In this document: positions 1-11,764 of the stretch, piece after piece | How the letters are laid out: each line of letters starts with the position of its first letter | Numbering within the stretch: position 1 is the first letter of the stretch | NCBI RefSeq assembly: GCF_943734655.1 | Contig: NC_071355.1 | Location: forward strand, 206,266,939 to 206,330,938 | Length of the DNA stretch: 64,000 nucleotides | Source: Sabethes cyaneus | Lineage: Eukaryota; Arthropoda; Insecta; Diptera; Culicidae | Direction: 5' to 3' | Position numbers and translations under genes: made by a program | Notes under the pieces: model-generated | Told to the model about the DNA's origin: nothing | Database searches by the model: none | What the model saw: only the letters and a program-made list of their open reading frames with translations

Positions 1-2650
1 TTCGCCATACGAAAAGTCTATAGTTATTTAGTTCTGAAATTGTGGTCGCGGATTTCCAAAATTTGTTTTTTTTACCGCTGGAAGACAGTGAGTTCCTAAA
101 TTGAATAATTTATCAATAAAGTTATTAATTATTTGATATTCTTTGTTCAACATTGTACACAAAACAATGGCTTTATCGAAAAACATTGCCTGTCAGGCGT
201 ACACCCAAAGTACGCTTCAATCCTGTGTTCAGGATACATCAACGTCTTTGGAACACGTGGCCCGTAAAATATACGGTGTCTAAGGTCTACAATTTGATAC
301 CGTGGCAAGTGGCAGAAAACCACAACACGGGATACCGGAACGATACTGTCTAAGGAGGAGTAAAAGATTATTTCCTTGCTTATAAAAATGCTACGTCGCG
401 ATTTTCCAGTGTAGCGCCGTTCGTAGTTATTCAATGTGAAGGATTTTCTTACCAAAAACCCTCGTGATACTCCATTCATAAACAATTTTCCATGTAATTT
501 CCATATTGTTCAAAATATTCACATTTTTTGGTAACTTTTATTTACGTTTATGGCCCGTCATTAATTCTATCAATTCGGACTCCCGAAACTGTGACTTCAG
601 CCAGCGCCCGAGCTAGCAAGGCGGACGTGGAAGCTTTCACGTGGTTAAACCACGAAGGAATCATGATTATTTTGATAAATGATTTGATTATCCTTCAGGA
701 CAGCGTCTCAGGAAAAAAGTCGCTCAAGCTTTGCTCTCTACATGGGGACTTGGTTAAAGAGAACGGGGTTGAGTGACCACTTATAATTTGAAAAACCTTT
801 TGAAAGCCATGTAAATACTGGAATATATTAAATAATACATATAGTTTCCTCAAATGGAAGGTCAAGTTTTACTTTCATATCTCGATAGGTTCTAATGTTC
901 CTCGATTACATAGGGAAGTACTATACTGGGCTTCAAAATATTGTTTGGAATATAATCTATTTCTAGAATAGCTTAAGCATGTTTTGATTATTTTCGGTAT
1001 AAGCGACGATTTTTCTACACAAGGGTTGAGAAGCTCAAACAACAGCATCGTTAGAAAGGCTAATTGCTTTTTTCTTTACGATACCTAGTGATAATTACTC
1101 TTCACGATCACAAGATTTTAAGAAAATTGTCATAAGGCTGTTACACACTTTTCACATGTTTGTAGGTAATGTATCAATATATTTATTACGATATCTTAAG
1201 AATCTGTCCTATGGACAGCTGAAAGTTGAATGCCATTTTTTTGCAGTAGTGGTTTATGGTAAACGCTCTTAATTTACGGTGTCGCAAATCGGATAACTTT
1301 GTTTGACTGAATGCATTCATAGCAAGCAATAAAGTAAAGCAGAAGTTGTTGAATCACCGACCATGAAAATTATCCAAAAGATTTCCTATACTCGCTTATA
1401 TTGCTCCAAAAACGCATTTATAACTGAAAACTGCTTAAACGATTAGAAATAATTTCAAATAAACTTGAGCATAAAGAAAAAATAATTGTTGTTTTGACTT
1501 TTTTCTCGAAAACCAATTTTTGCAAACTTGCACAAATAATGAGGGCGAGTAAAGGTTAAAATTCCTGGAGCATTACTGATCCGTTGCAATTGCATATTAA
1601 AAGATAACTAATTCAGTAAAATAGATTACACGGTTGTTTAACATGTTTTGCAATACTTTTTCAGCAGGGTGGCCAAAATAGGAACACAGAGTGGCGAATA
1701 CAAGAACACTATGGCCAAAATAGGAACCCAGCAGAGGTTTTTTATTCGACAAAAATTAAAACAAAAGAGCAAATTTCCCTCAAATAAACTTATACATTAT
1801 GAAGATTAAATACTAAAATTACCTGCTAATGATATTAAACATATTTAGTTTATTCGTTTTTTTTAAACATGATCGATATCCTTGAAAGTTTGACAAACTA
1901 TGGCCAAAACTGGTGCTTTTACCCTATACAATTTATATGCAGGTTGAAATATGGAATTTTGTTGTCCCGATGCAGATACATATTGTACACCAGTTTCCAA
2001 CAGTCTAAATTATATGGATTGTTTTTTTGAAAGCTACAAAATTTGAGCCGTTTGTTATTCATCAGTTTCAATCTTCCTATTCAAATAGCGATTGTTTAAT
2101 ACAAAATTAAGGTGAAACGATGTATTATAAAGATGATCAAATACACTTTTGTTGAGTTATCAGGTACACAACGAGCAGAACAAGTGCAAGTTTCATCATC
2201 AACATATTGCGACATTTGCCCCTATTTAGACTACCCCGATTTACACGATTATCACAGTCGAATCTCGCACACGATTTCGCTCAAAGAAAATGAAGTGAAA
2301 AAGAAGGGGAAGAAGGAAAAAGAAGTTAAACTCATTAGTAGATCAAACTAAAAGCCACTCTAGTGTCAGATTAACAGTGCAAAATGCGGTACGTTGCATT
2401 AAATGATTATCACAGTAGTCTAAACAGTCATAAAAGGGGCAATACTTTCCTGTAAATTTTATTACGAAAATTCGCGTAGAACTCTATAAGTCAAGTTGGG
2501 AATTGTCCGCAAGACCTTTAGATCAGCTTTGGAATAGCCAGTATTCAAAGAAAATATTTTGGAATGATTGCCTTGTTTCAAAAATAAAAATGATTTTCGG
2601 ATACGGGTTCGATTTGGGCACATGTACCAATGCCAATGAACGGACAATGC
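1..2650. other. AT-rich DNA without a recognisable gene
   Basis: I see no credible coding region, RNA gene or complete mobile element here; open frames are short and lack recognisable motifs. At 1,670-1,730 the phrase TGGCCAAAATAGGAAC occurs twice about 45 bp apart, a trace of an unidentified repeat. The stretch abuts the histone-bearing repeat that begins at 2,651. Confidence 0.6.
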
Positions 2651-3244
2651 TTTTGACGTAGGACTATGTCTTACGGTAAGTTTTGAGATAGGGTGTCATT
2701 CCAAAAAATCGAAAAATGCGAGCGTCCCGAAAAATGATAGGTTTTGAGCGCTAATAACTAAGCGGTTTTCCGATCGATTTTCAATATTCTTACGCCAATC
2801 GATCGGAAAATCTTCTAAGAATTGACCCAAATGAAGAAAAGTATGGATTCTTGATGTTGAACTATTGAAAAATTGAAAATAATGAATCTATGTTTTACCA
2901 GAATTCTCGCTTCGTGATTGGTTGTTGGAAATGACGTCATCAGAGTAGAAACGCGTTTTCACGCTTCGACTTATGATTCAGTCAATTTTTAATAGATTTC
3001 CAAGATATTTACACAAATTGATCGGAAAATCGATTGAAAATACAGAAAACTATTGATTTCCAATGCACGTCATTGAAAAATTGAATTATTTTCATGTTTT
3101 TGCCTTCCCTCGTCAGTGCTTCCCTAGCACGGATGACGATATAAGTTATCATGAGCTTCCTTATGATTGTATTTAATTTACGCCCTGGCCCTATAGAATC
3201 CGATCGAAAATTGTTGAGCTTCAGCTGTTGCTGCTTCCCACGGA

Positions 3245-3526
3245 TAAGGCAACGAAGACATGAAAATTCACCAAGCGAGGTGTTGGAGCTGGAGCACTCG
3301 TTTCGCTGCCGTGAAGGAATATCTGGCTGCTGAAGTTCTAGAATTGGCAGGAAATATGCTGCTCGCGACAACGAAACGATCAGAATTATCGTCACTTGCA
3401 GCTGGCCATCCACAACAACGAAAAGTTAAACAAATTGCTGTCCGGTGTCACCACTGCTCAGAGAAGTGTCTTTAGAACATTCAAACTGTTTTGTTGCTGC
3501 CCAAGAAGACGGAAAAGAAGGCTTAA
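3245..3526 (+). pseudogene. Histone H2A fragment (C-terminal two thirds), frameshifted
   Basis: Translating across small shifts gives successive blocks of canonical H2A: GVGAGA near 3,279, AAVKEYLAAEVLELAGN near 3,305-3,355, AARDNETIRII near 3,357-3,390, then LQLAI, KLNKLLSGVTTAQ and NIQTVLL. The end is PKKTEKKA followed by TAA at 3,524-3,526, which is the normal H2A C-terminus and stop. The N-terminal tail and first helix are not clear. Frame changes near residues GAGA and RII and around 3,465 mean no intact protein is made. A histone-type stem-loop follows 26 nt after the stop. H2A is normally a nucleosome core protein; this copy is a captured relic inside a repeat, not a cluster gene. Confidence 0.85.
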
Positions 3527-3551
3527 ATTTCTAACATATCACGTCGAAAAA

Positions 3552-3569
3552 CCGTTCTTTTAAGAACGG
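3552..3569 (+). other. Histone-type 3' stem-loop after H2A
   Basis: The sequence CCGTTCTTTTAAGAACGG forms a 7-bp stem with a TTTA loop, 26 nt past the H2A stop and preceded by CGAAAAA. Replication-dependent histone mRNAs end in a 6-bp stem with a 4-nt loop (typically UUUA or UUUC) at about this distance. The same hairpin follows the H2A copies at 14,358 and 15,219 and their mirror images, so it travelled with the gene. Confidence 0.75.
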
Positions 3570-3669
3570 AACATATGTTCATGAAGATTTAAGGAGTTTT
3601 CACTCACTGATATTAATTCTATTTAATTTAGATTGATTCTAACTGTTTGCTTCTTATCGAATAATTTTA

Positions 3670-3757
3670 ACCGATCACCTCTCGCGCTTCTGTTTGCTTG
3701 TTGATGCTGGTTGAGTTGGCCGTCTCGGAAGGTACCAAAGCGGGGGGGCTCCGTAGC
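3670..3757 (+). pseudogene. Histone H2B C-terminal fragment
   Basis: GAGTTGGCCGTCTCGGAAGG and what follows read ELA-VSEGTKA, matching the H2B C-terminal stretch GELAKHAVSEGTKA with three residues missing. Just upstream, ATCACC..CTCGCG resembles the ITSR motif of the preceding H2B loop. The reading ends in a G-run before the final KYTSSK. It lies about 140 nt downstream of the H2A stop on the same strand. Confidence 0.7.
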
Positions 3758-4789
3758 CGAAATAAAATAAAATAGTTTTAGTAACGTCTTTTGCATCTTC
3801 ATATTGGGGCCATCCATATACCACGTAGACAGCTTAGAGAGGGGTGGGGGGTATGAAAATGTCCACGCTTGCCCACGGAAGGGGGGGAGGGGATATGGAA
3901 AATGTCCATATGGACAAGTTTTTTTTTTCCTACAAAAAATAGAAATTAGAAACAGCAATGTTGAATTGATCCTACATATGTATTAGCATTAACCATTGAT
4001 CAGTGATTGTTTTTGAGCTCAAATAAAGATTTATCTTCTGAGGCATATGTTGACACATGAACCGATCATTACGAGGGCACATATCTGGTATAAATCTTAT
4101 CGAAAAGATTAAGCCTGCGTTCGTACACATAGCTGTTGATTGCCGAACCTGACATTTGCTGTAATGCAGTAATAAAGATGTTATTATTGTTTTACAATCC
4201 TTGCCCTCTTTCGAAAATGATAAAAGTAAAAGAAGAATCCACGAATATTCACCAGTAACGTGACTCATTTATCATTTAGGTCGCGCTTGCACCAAATGTG
4301 GATTGTAGTTTGCCTCAAAATCAAATGCAAGGGCATCCATGGGCAACGTATTTCCAAAAGGATCCGCCTGCAGAAAATTTTATGAATCACATCGCATCGG
4401 AAAGGTATTGTGTTGTATTGAAGTAGACGGCCAAACTGAGGTGCTTTGATTAGACAAAGATACTCTGGATAGAGATGAATCGTCAAGCGAAAGTCAAGCT
4501 GAAACGAACTTTATTGTAGTCGATAATAATTTGCAGTAGACAAGATCACAAGAATTAAGGTTCTAACACCTTGCATACGGATTATAATACGCTGCGGAAA
4601 ATTGACGGAAAATCCTTGGAAAAACTCAAACTTCCGCAATCACTGAAAATCCGTATGCATTGTGTCGGGGTCTTTAGACTGGAGCTTCCATTCACGTAAG
4701 CTTTTTCAATAAATACTGCATAAATCAAGTTGAAAATAAAATTTAGCAGAATGCATTTCAGTTTTGATAAATTTGACATAAGCAAAAAA

Positions 4790-5060
4790 ACTACAAGGTA
4801 TACAGCCCTAAGGATTGTACGAAAGGGTGACGTAGGACTGTGTCATATAATACTCATTATATTGATAACATGTTTTAATCGATGAAGTATAACTATGTCT
4901 GATCATTAAATCAAAGACTAATGTAAACTGCATTTCTGGCATATGCATATTTGAGTATTTGTGAGTATCATTGTTTGAGTGTTTATTTGTAAAAGAAGAG
5001 CGAAATATTCTGATTTAATTCTTCATTGAATCAATGGTGGTTTTGAAAAAAACCGTTTGA
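4790..5060 (+). repeat. Dispersed repeat, also at 28,665-28,870
   Basis: The block beginning AAGGTATACAGCCCTAAGG, through GTGACGTAGGACT to the region around CAAAGACTAATG and CTTCATTGAAT, recurs at 28,665-28,870. Both are followed downstream by the same other end, CCCAGTCCCAGTATAGTAAA then GACGTAGTCCTACGTCAAAA (8,724-8,765 and 29,629-29,672). The pair therefore defines an element with asymmetric ends that shares its GACGTAGGAC core with the histone-bearing repeat. Confidence 0.5.
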
Positions 5061-5677
5061 AATTGTTTGGCCCTGAAAAGAACTATGTTTGAGCTGATAG
5101 CACATCTTAAAAATCAGTACTATAATTACTGTTGCCAATAAATAGATGGATGTCGCTATTCGGTCCTTTAGACTCTAGGATGATGGTTGCCCGCTAATAG
5201 AGGAGTGATAGGAAATACCAAATCACTGTAAAGTAGAAATGAATTAGTTTTATCAAAAAATATAAGAAATAAGAAATATAAAAATACAATACTTATTTAT
5301 TGCTTAAATTTAAGATAAGCAATTTATGAGTTGTTCGGGGACCGATTGTAGGAGTAAACTGTTAAAGAATGCCAGCAAAGGGATGAATCGATAGAAAATC
5401 GATTTCAATATAAGCGTCAACTATGTGGAACATAGCATTATGTGACTATGATTAACATTTGATGATTGCTAACAGATTTGATACTTACAAGATTAATTTA
5501 AAGTATTCAATGCCATCACAAATGGCCCCAAAATCGCGAGTTCAAAATCAGGCACCGTGGCTCGGTTATCAAGAAACAGTAAATCGTGATAAAATAAATT
5601 TAGCTGCCAATCGAAAAGGGTTCATCGGGAGCGATTGTTGGCATCTGTAAAGGCGAATGACCACTGTTGAAATATAT

Positions 5678-6369
5678 CCGCAAAGGTCCTTGGATTTGCC
5701 TCCAATAGCCGCCAAAAATGCTATCGTTACCTCCCGATTGCTATCGTTGTTGGCTCCGATCGCTGGTGTTTGCCGCCAAATGCCGTTGCTTTCGCCACCA
5801 ATAGCCGTCGATGGTAAATACTGACCGTCCGTCAGTGCGATTGTGCGATGAATGAGCAGACGGCGAACCAAGAGTACCATTTTATAGTCACTGGCACTGC
5901 CGCTGCTGCTTGTAAGCTAGTGTAGGTGGTGGGGGAAACCATATCGGCTGCTGCTGCTGCTCGAATGATTATCCGACGCTGAATGAGCAAGCATTTTCCA
6001 TGGAACGTTGAAACGTTAACTATTTAGAAAAGTGAAGAAAAATCTTTTCATTCTTCAATTACTATAGTTCTTATAAGAACTGTTTAAGACCACAACGGCC
6101 TACTGCTGAATTTGCTGCCCGTTAGTCGATTTGCTTCCATTTGCTGTTGGTTTGCGAAAATAACCGCCAAAATGCCATTGGGTGCCTCGAATTGTCATCG
6201 AAAATGACATTAGATGCCGCAAAGGTCCTTGGATTTGCCTCCAATAGCCGCCAAAAATGCTATCGTTACCTCCCGATTGCTATCGTTGTTGGCTCCGATC
6301 GCTGGTGTTTGCCGCCAAATGCCGTTGCTTTCGCCACCAATAGCCGTCGATGGTAAATACTGACCGTCC
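5678..6369 (+). repeat. Tandem duplication with identical 153-bp segments
   Basis: Positions 5,678-5,830 and 6,217-6,369 appear identical as read. The first copy continues without a break into GTCAGTGCGATTGTGCGATG; in the second copy the same continuation resumes only at 8,083, after a Transib-like insertion. The duplication therefore supplies a natural empty site. The segment contains repeated ATAGCC/GCCGCCAA phrases but no convincing gene. Confidence 0.8.
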
Positions 6370-8077
6370 CACAGTGGTCGGAAATTTAAAATTCTTGGCC
6401 AAAACCTCAAGATGATGAGATTCCATGTTTTTCGGGCTGCTGATTTCAAAAATGGTATTGAAAATGTGAAATTCAAAATGGCTGACCCAAAATGGCGGCC
6501 TTTTTTGTTAAATTTTAAAGTTTTTGATGTAAATTTCATCTAAAGGTGACTTTTAGGTCGTTGAGCTCAACAATAAAACTCAAAATGTAAAATAGCTGAC
6601 CAATATGGAGGACCACTTTTGTATCTTTTAGTCCTTTTTAGTTTATATCTGGCTCAGTAAGTTTTTTGGTCCCTTTTTCAAGAAACAAAATTGAAATCAA
6701 ATTTAAAATCGCCTTATTTACCCTATTAAAATCGCAAAATTCTATATTCTATTTGGTAATGCAACATTACTTTAAAAAATAATGTTAATCGGAGTGATCA
6801 TCGCTGCTACTTTCATCACCGTCGCCGATTTTATCGCTGTCAGTGTCATTCAATGTTGTGTAGCGCAACTACACGATTGCAAGCAATCATTCTTCGCAAA
6901 ATATATTCCATTATCTTCTCACTCGTATATTTCCTTGATGCTTTATATTCATGTTGCGCGATTCCCAAGCTCCAGAATTTGTGCGGACACTTTCCAATGT
7001 TCAATAATACGTCTTGCAGTATTTTCGTCATTAGAATTGCCCATCCCTGCTTTCGAGCGATCAACAAGCAAGTTTGAATGCTTATGCATGTTTGTATCTA
7101 TAATTTCCATGTTTTAACCGTTTTCTTTTCAACATTGTGTGCGTTCACTTAATTCGGCAAATAATAATATGGCCCGTCTGCCTTAATTTCTCCTTTTGGA
7201 AAACCTGATGCCAGTTACCCTCTTCCATTCGTTAATTAGCAGAAGCTATAAAATGAATCGTAAGAGTTATCAATAATCTGTCACATTAAGAACGATCAGG
7301 TGCTGTTAGGGTCAGTAGGATCGTTGAACTAGCCTCGTAATTGTCCTGTACTCACGAAGTCTGTCGATAAAGAAGGGTAGTGTCTAAAGACGGTTATCCC
7401 CTAGGCTTTGCTCTGCACCATCAACGATTTATTTGTAAAGAACAGGATAATAGCAAAAAACAATTTAAAAATTAGCACAGGTTGTTTGGAGCATCAAAAG
7501 CTCACACGTCCGATTTCGCCTACAAGTGCCCGTCAACACTAAATCTCCATTTTCTCGTGGGGTTGCAAATAGTTGCAAAAAAGCTACACACCCTTCGAAC
7601 CGTCACAATCTGACGCTCACAAAAACATATAACATTCGACGGCACCTCGCGGTACAAAAAGTAAATGCCAACTTCATTGCGCGCGCTAATTGAAAAATCT
7701 AGCATTTGCGAAGAAAACTTTAAGCGTTGTAAAAGTATATATATAACGAAAAAACTGAATTCCCATATAACGCTAATGAACTACATACCTTCAGAAACGT
7801 TATCCATTTTGGTTGATTGTTAGTTGATAATGCGATAACGAATCACATGCGTTTTTGCCAAGAGCCACAAAACGTATGCAAGCCGCACTAGCCAAGAGTC
7901 TCTCATACACTGATGTTTGATAGTACGCCAAACCACAAATCTACATTATCGATAGTTGATATTACAGAATATGATAAAATGACTTATTCTACGTGTAATT
8001 ATGTCAGAATATGCCATGAACGATAACTTTCGATTTTGGAGGTTTTGGCCAGGTTTTTAAGGTTTCCAACCACTGTG
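6370..8077. mobile_element. Transib-like non-autonomous DNA transposon
   Basis: The 1,708-bp insertion begins CACAGTGGTCGGAAATTTAA and its far end complements to CACAGTGGTTGGAAACCTTA. Similarity continues about 40 bp inward (GGCCAAAACCTC in both). It is bracketed by a 5-bp duplication CGTCC (6,365-6,369 and 8,078-8,082), and the paralogue at 5,826-5,830 has a single CGTCC in uninterrupted sequence. Transib elements are known for termini starting CACWRTG and 5-bp GC-rich target duplications. No transposase-like frame was recognised inside, so it would need one supplied in trans. Confidence 0.8.
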
Positions 8078-8082
8078 CGTCC

Positions 8083-8245
8083 GTCAGTGCGATTGTGCGA
8101 TGAATGAGCAGACGGCGAACCAAGAGTACCATTTTATAGTCACTGGCACTGCCGCTGCTGCTTGTAAGCTAGTGTAGGTGATGGGGGAAACCATATCGGC
8201 TGCTGCTGCTTAAATGATTGTCCGACACTGATTGAGCAAGCTATC
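8083..8245 (+). repeat. Continuation of the duplicated segment
   Basis: This matches 5,831-5,990 (GCGATTGTGCGATGAATGAG and onward), including a short GCTGCT run, with a few differences. It is the right-hand part of the second duplicate, displaced by the Transib-like insertion. Confidence 0.75.
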
Positions 8246-9286
8246 GAACAATTTCGCATGTCTGCGATGGGGATAATGCAAAATGTAATGTTAAGTGCAT
8301 CGTGTGGGATTCACGTTGGCCATTGCCCTCTGATTCCGCTTGTCTTTGGGACCGGTGTTGCCGTCAATAGCCATCGATGTTGCCGATTGGATTGGAAAAG
8401 GGGTGTGGCTTACAAAGTGGTCTCAAGGTTATCATTTGGATCCAAATCCTTTGGTGTATCTAATTGTCGTCCGTGCCTGTGAAGCTAGGCGATAACAAGG
8501 GAAATGTATGGAAAAATTCGACCTTGAATCTTTACACACATTTTCACTATTTAGCGTATAAAAAATTATTATTAGTATGTTACTATAAAATTGCTGGACA
8601 TTTTATCTATCCAACGACATATTAACTGTTATGTTTCGTTCAGTAGTATAGTAGCTATTAGCGTTTGAAATATTTCATTCAAACGTTACACTTCTATTTC
8701 TCGTTTTTACAAAGTGCTACCCAGTCCCAGTATAGTAAACAAAGACGTAGTCCTACGTCAAAAATGTTCACGTGGACAAACAGGGGAGGGGGTGGGGGTT
8801 GAGCAAATGTCCACGCTTGCCCACGGAGGGGGACGGGGGGGTTGAAAATTGGTATTTTTCTGTCCACGTGGTATCTGGATGGCCCCTATAAGAATTTGTT
8901 CGTTCTTCAAAGAACGGTTTTCAGTAATTGATGAAACCTAGGAAACTTGGAACTTAGGGCTTTTCACTCGGTTTTCTTTAGCAGCACACATTTATCCATC
9001 ACTAATTCTACAGTAATAATACGTAGCGTAATTTTCCTTTGGCAGCAAAAGGCGAACGACTCACTGGTAACTTTGCTCTTTTGTTCAGACTGAAATTGAA
9101 ATGCTCTATTTTATTTTACGTACATGATAGAATGAAGGACCATGAAAAATTGGAGTGGCCGATTCTTGTCGCTTGCTCTGGTTCATAACACGTGGTAAGC
9201 CGGCGAACAGCATTATTCAAACGCTAGCTGAGCTACTGCCAACATCGTTTGCCAGGGTAAACGAAAGTCACGAAATGTCACACTAC

Positions 9287-9605
9287 TATCGCTACAAAGA
9301 GACTTACGTGGTCCTACGTCACCTATGCGGTCGTGTCTTGTGCACAACCCCTCTGATTTTATTTGGGAAAGTGTTGCCAAAAAAGTTAATGTATGCCGAA
9401 ATTAGTAGCGTGATGGGAATACCCTCCCGTACCCTAAATAGTAACTATAGTGAGCATGTAATGAGTCGTATTGGCTCTCAATGTTACGGAGCATTATGGC
9501 TTTCATTTTTCCAGCGAAAAAATTGTCGAGGCATTCGATTTGTTATGTGCAAAAAATCAGAGGGGTTGTGCACGTCACGTGGTAAGTCTCTTTGTAGCGA
9601 TAGTA
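9287..9605. mobile_element. Small inverted pair of right-end sequences
   Basis: The unit opens CTATCGCTACAAAGAGACTT and closes with its complement. CAGAGGGGTTGTGCAC also occurs in both halves, at 9,340-9,356 and 9,558-9,573. The right half lacks about 30 bp present in the left. These are the same sequences that form the right end of the histone-bearing repeat at 16,710-16,784 and 32,662-32,745. It may be a deleted internal derivative inserted in copy I. Confidence 0.5.
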
Positions 9606-9894
9606 GGATGTATCCATGTTTGTAATAATACGATTCTTCATGTATACAAGCTACATACGTAACGTTTATCAAAGTAGAAACATTGTATACCGATTTTGGA
9701 GTTATATCCATGAATTAATTGAATCTATTTTATTAATTGCCTGTGTTATTACGGTATTAACTGGACAAGAAAATATAATAAACTCTTCAATCATTGTGTG
9801 ACCTTTAAAATGACCGATTGTTTGATTATCATAACTCCAGCTTGCAATAAACATGCACTAACGCACTTAACGTAATTCTCTGTTCGGTAAATTG

Positions 9895-10165
9895 GAGTAC
9901 CGATAACCGCTAACCAGGCACGGCTTGTTGCAATGGACCAGCCGGAAAGCTTCAGCAGCTATGCGATCAACGAAACCGTTCGTGTATGGTCCTGAATCAC
10001 GATGAAATACCACTCCAAGTGGCCAACTGCAAGTGATGTGGGATGCTTCTGGTCGTTTTGTTGTCGCGTGCAGCATATTTCCTGCCAATTCCAGAACTTC
10101 AGCAGCCAAATATTTCATCACGGCAGCGAAACGAGTGCTCCAGCTCCAACAAATTGCACTGCACA
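9895..10165 (-). pseudogene. Chimeric H2A/H2B fragment
   Basis: On the minus strand H2A residues AAVMKYLAAEVLELAGN (near 10,080-10,135) run into a shifted H2A stretch containing CGCGACAACAAAACGACC-like DNA. The sequence then switches to H2B: DSGPYTNGFVDRIAAEAFRL followed by VHCNK, matching the H2B helix region around [23 protein letters not shown] with a deletion. The H2B part ends near 9,905. One transcript would read parts of two different core histones, an arrangement I do not know from any normal gene. The same chimera is at 15,380-15,640 and 33,806-34,066. Confidence 0.75.
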
Positions 10166-10668
10166 CACACTGCAAACGTGCACGAGTGTGACATTTCGTG
10201 ACTTTCGTTTACCCTGACAAACGATGTTGGCAGTAGCTCAGCTAGCGTTTGAATAATGCTGTTCGCCGGCTTACCACGTGTTATGTACCAGAGCAAGCGA
10301 CAAGAATCGGCCACTCCAATTTTTCATGGTCCTTCATTCTATCATGTACGTAAAATAAAATAGAGCATTTCAATTTCAGTCTGAACAAAAGAGCAAAGTT
10401 ACCAGTGAGTCGTTCGCCTTTTGCTGCCAAAGGAAAATTACGCTACGTATTATTACTGTAGAATTAGTGATGGATAAATGTGTGCTGCTAAAGAAAACCG
10501 AGTGAAAAGCCCTAAGTTCCAAGTTTCCTAGGTTTCATCAATTACTGAAAACCGTTCTTTGAAGAACGAACAAATTCTTATTATATGAAGATGCAAAAGA
10601 TGTTACTAAAACTATTTTATTTTATTAAACCCATGGTTTTATGCATTTTGACGCTTGACCGAACACAT

Positions 10669-10765
10669 TTACTTGGAGCTGGTATATTTGTTGGCTGCTT
10701 TGGTACCTTCCGAGACGGCCAACTCAACCAGCAGCAACAAGCGAACAGAAGCGCGAGAGGTGATT
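10669..10765 (-). pseudogene. Histone H2B C-terminus with native stop
   Basis: The minus strand reads ELA-VSEGTKAANKYTSSK then TAA (10,669-10,671), the canonical H2B tail except for a KHA deletion and VT to AN changes. The LLLPG region just upstream is degenerate. This is the clearest H2B C-terminus in the window and fixes the identity of the shorter copies. Confidence 0.85.
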
Positions 10766-10934
10766 GGTTAAAATTATTTGATAAGAAGCGAACAATTAGA
10801 ATCAATTTAAATTAAATAGAATTAATATCAGTGAATGAAAATTCCTTACATCTTCATGAACATATGTTTCGTTCTTAAAAGAACGGTTTTTCGACGTGAT
10901 ATGCTGGAAATTTAAGCCTTCTTGTCCGTCCGTG

Positions 10935-11110
10935 ATGAAAATTCTGATCATTTCGTCGTCCCGAGCAGCATATTTCCTGCCAATTCTAGAACTTCAGCAG
11001 CCAGATATTCCTTCACGGCAGCGAAACGAGTGCTCCAGCTCCAACACCTCGCTTGGTGAATTTGCAGCATTGCATGTCTTCGTTGCCTTAACCGTGGGAA
11101 GCAGCAACAG
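10935..11110 (-). pseudogene. Truncated histone H2A fragment
   Basis: The minus strand gives the H2A phrase AAVKEYLAAEVLELAGN and the start of the next segment, then breaks off where the H2A at 3,245-3,526 would continue. Its position mirrors that copy in the outer inverted repeat, so it is the same capture with its C-terminal half deleted. A stem-loop like that at 3,552 remains at 10,876-10,896. Confidence 0.75.
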
Positions 11111-11764
11111 CTGAAGCTCAACAATTTTCGATCGGATTCTATAGGGCGTATATTTAATACAATCATAAGGAAGCTTAACCCATAACTTATAACGTATATA
11201 TTTCTGTCATCCGTGCTAGGGAAGCACTGACGAGGGAGGGCAAAATATGAAAATAATTCAATTTTTCAATGACGCGCATTGGAAATCAATAGTTTTCTGT
11301 ATTTTCAATCGATTTTCCGATCAATTGGTGTAAATATCTTGGAAATCTATTAAAAATTGACTGAGTCGAAGCGTGAAAACGCGTTTCTACTTTGATGACG
11401 TCATTTCCAACAACCAATCACGAAGCGAGAATTCTGGTAAAACATAGGTTCATTATTTCCAATTTTTCAATAGTTCAACATCAAGAATCCATACTTTTCT
11501 TCATTTGGGTCAATTCTTAGAAGATTTTCCGATCGATTGGTGTAAGAATATTGAAAATCGATCGGAAAACCGTTGAGTTATTAGCGCTCAAAACCTATCA
11601 TTTTTCGTGACGCTCGCATTTTTCGATTTTTTGGAATGACACCCTATCTCAAAACATGCCGTAAGACGTAGTCCTACGTAAAACCGTGTCACGTAGTTTT
11701 CACATTTTTGCCTATAACTTTTAAACGAAATGTCATACCACGAAACATCTGAATGGTGATATAC

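Larger units (their letters stand above)
3806..8886. mobile_element. Element with GGGGCCATCC terminal inverted repeats
   Basis: Left end GGGGCCATCCATATACCACG and the complement of the right end, GGGGCCATCCAGATACCACG, differ at one of 20 positions. Both ends continue into G-rich stretches containing TGTCCACGCTTGCCCACGG. The element interrupts the histone-bearing repeat; the equivalent site at 10,575-10,590 is uninterrupted. Flanks are consistent with a very short (2-3 bp) duplication, but the boundary bases are ambiguous. No transposase is visible. Most of the 5.08 kb is other repeats, including a tandem duplication and a Transib-like element, so this may be a small MITE-like carrier enlarged by insertions. 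Confidence 0.6.
8887..10590. repeat. Inner inverted repeat of copy I
   Basis: About 400-bp arms, 8,887-9,285 and 10,185-10,590, mirror each other (for example AAGCCGGCGAACAGCATTAT and its complement). They sit around a centre holding right-end sequences of the same repeat family and an H2A/H2B chimera. The arms contain the stem-loop CGTTCTTCAAAGAACG near 8,900, with its mirror near 10,555, a variant of the histone hairpin with an altered loop. Confidence 0.65.
2651..11683. mobile_element. Histone-bearing repeat, copy I, folded and interrupted
   Basis: Both outer ends carry the same terminal block in inverted orientation: it starts TTTTGACGTAGGACTA at 2,651, and its mirror image ends at about 11,683. 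The outer arms, about 2,651-3,805 and 10,580-11,683, are homologous. A second inverted pair (8,887-9,285 against 10,185-10,590) lies inside. The arms contain H2A and H2B gene fragments. The 5.08 kb element at 3,806-8,886 sits inside; the mirror arm near 10,575-10,590 reads straight through the equivalent point, so it is a later insertion. Without it the copy is about 4 kb. I could not settle a target-site duplication. No transposase was recognised, so the family is probably non-autonomous; its class is unknown. Confidence 0.6.

Noticed and set aside
5459..5650. Short ORFs in the duplicated GCCGCCAA-rich region
   Set aside because: No homology recognised, and the region is a non-coding duplication carrying a transposon.
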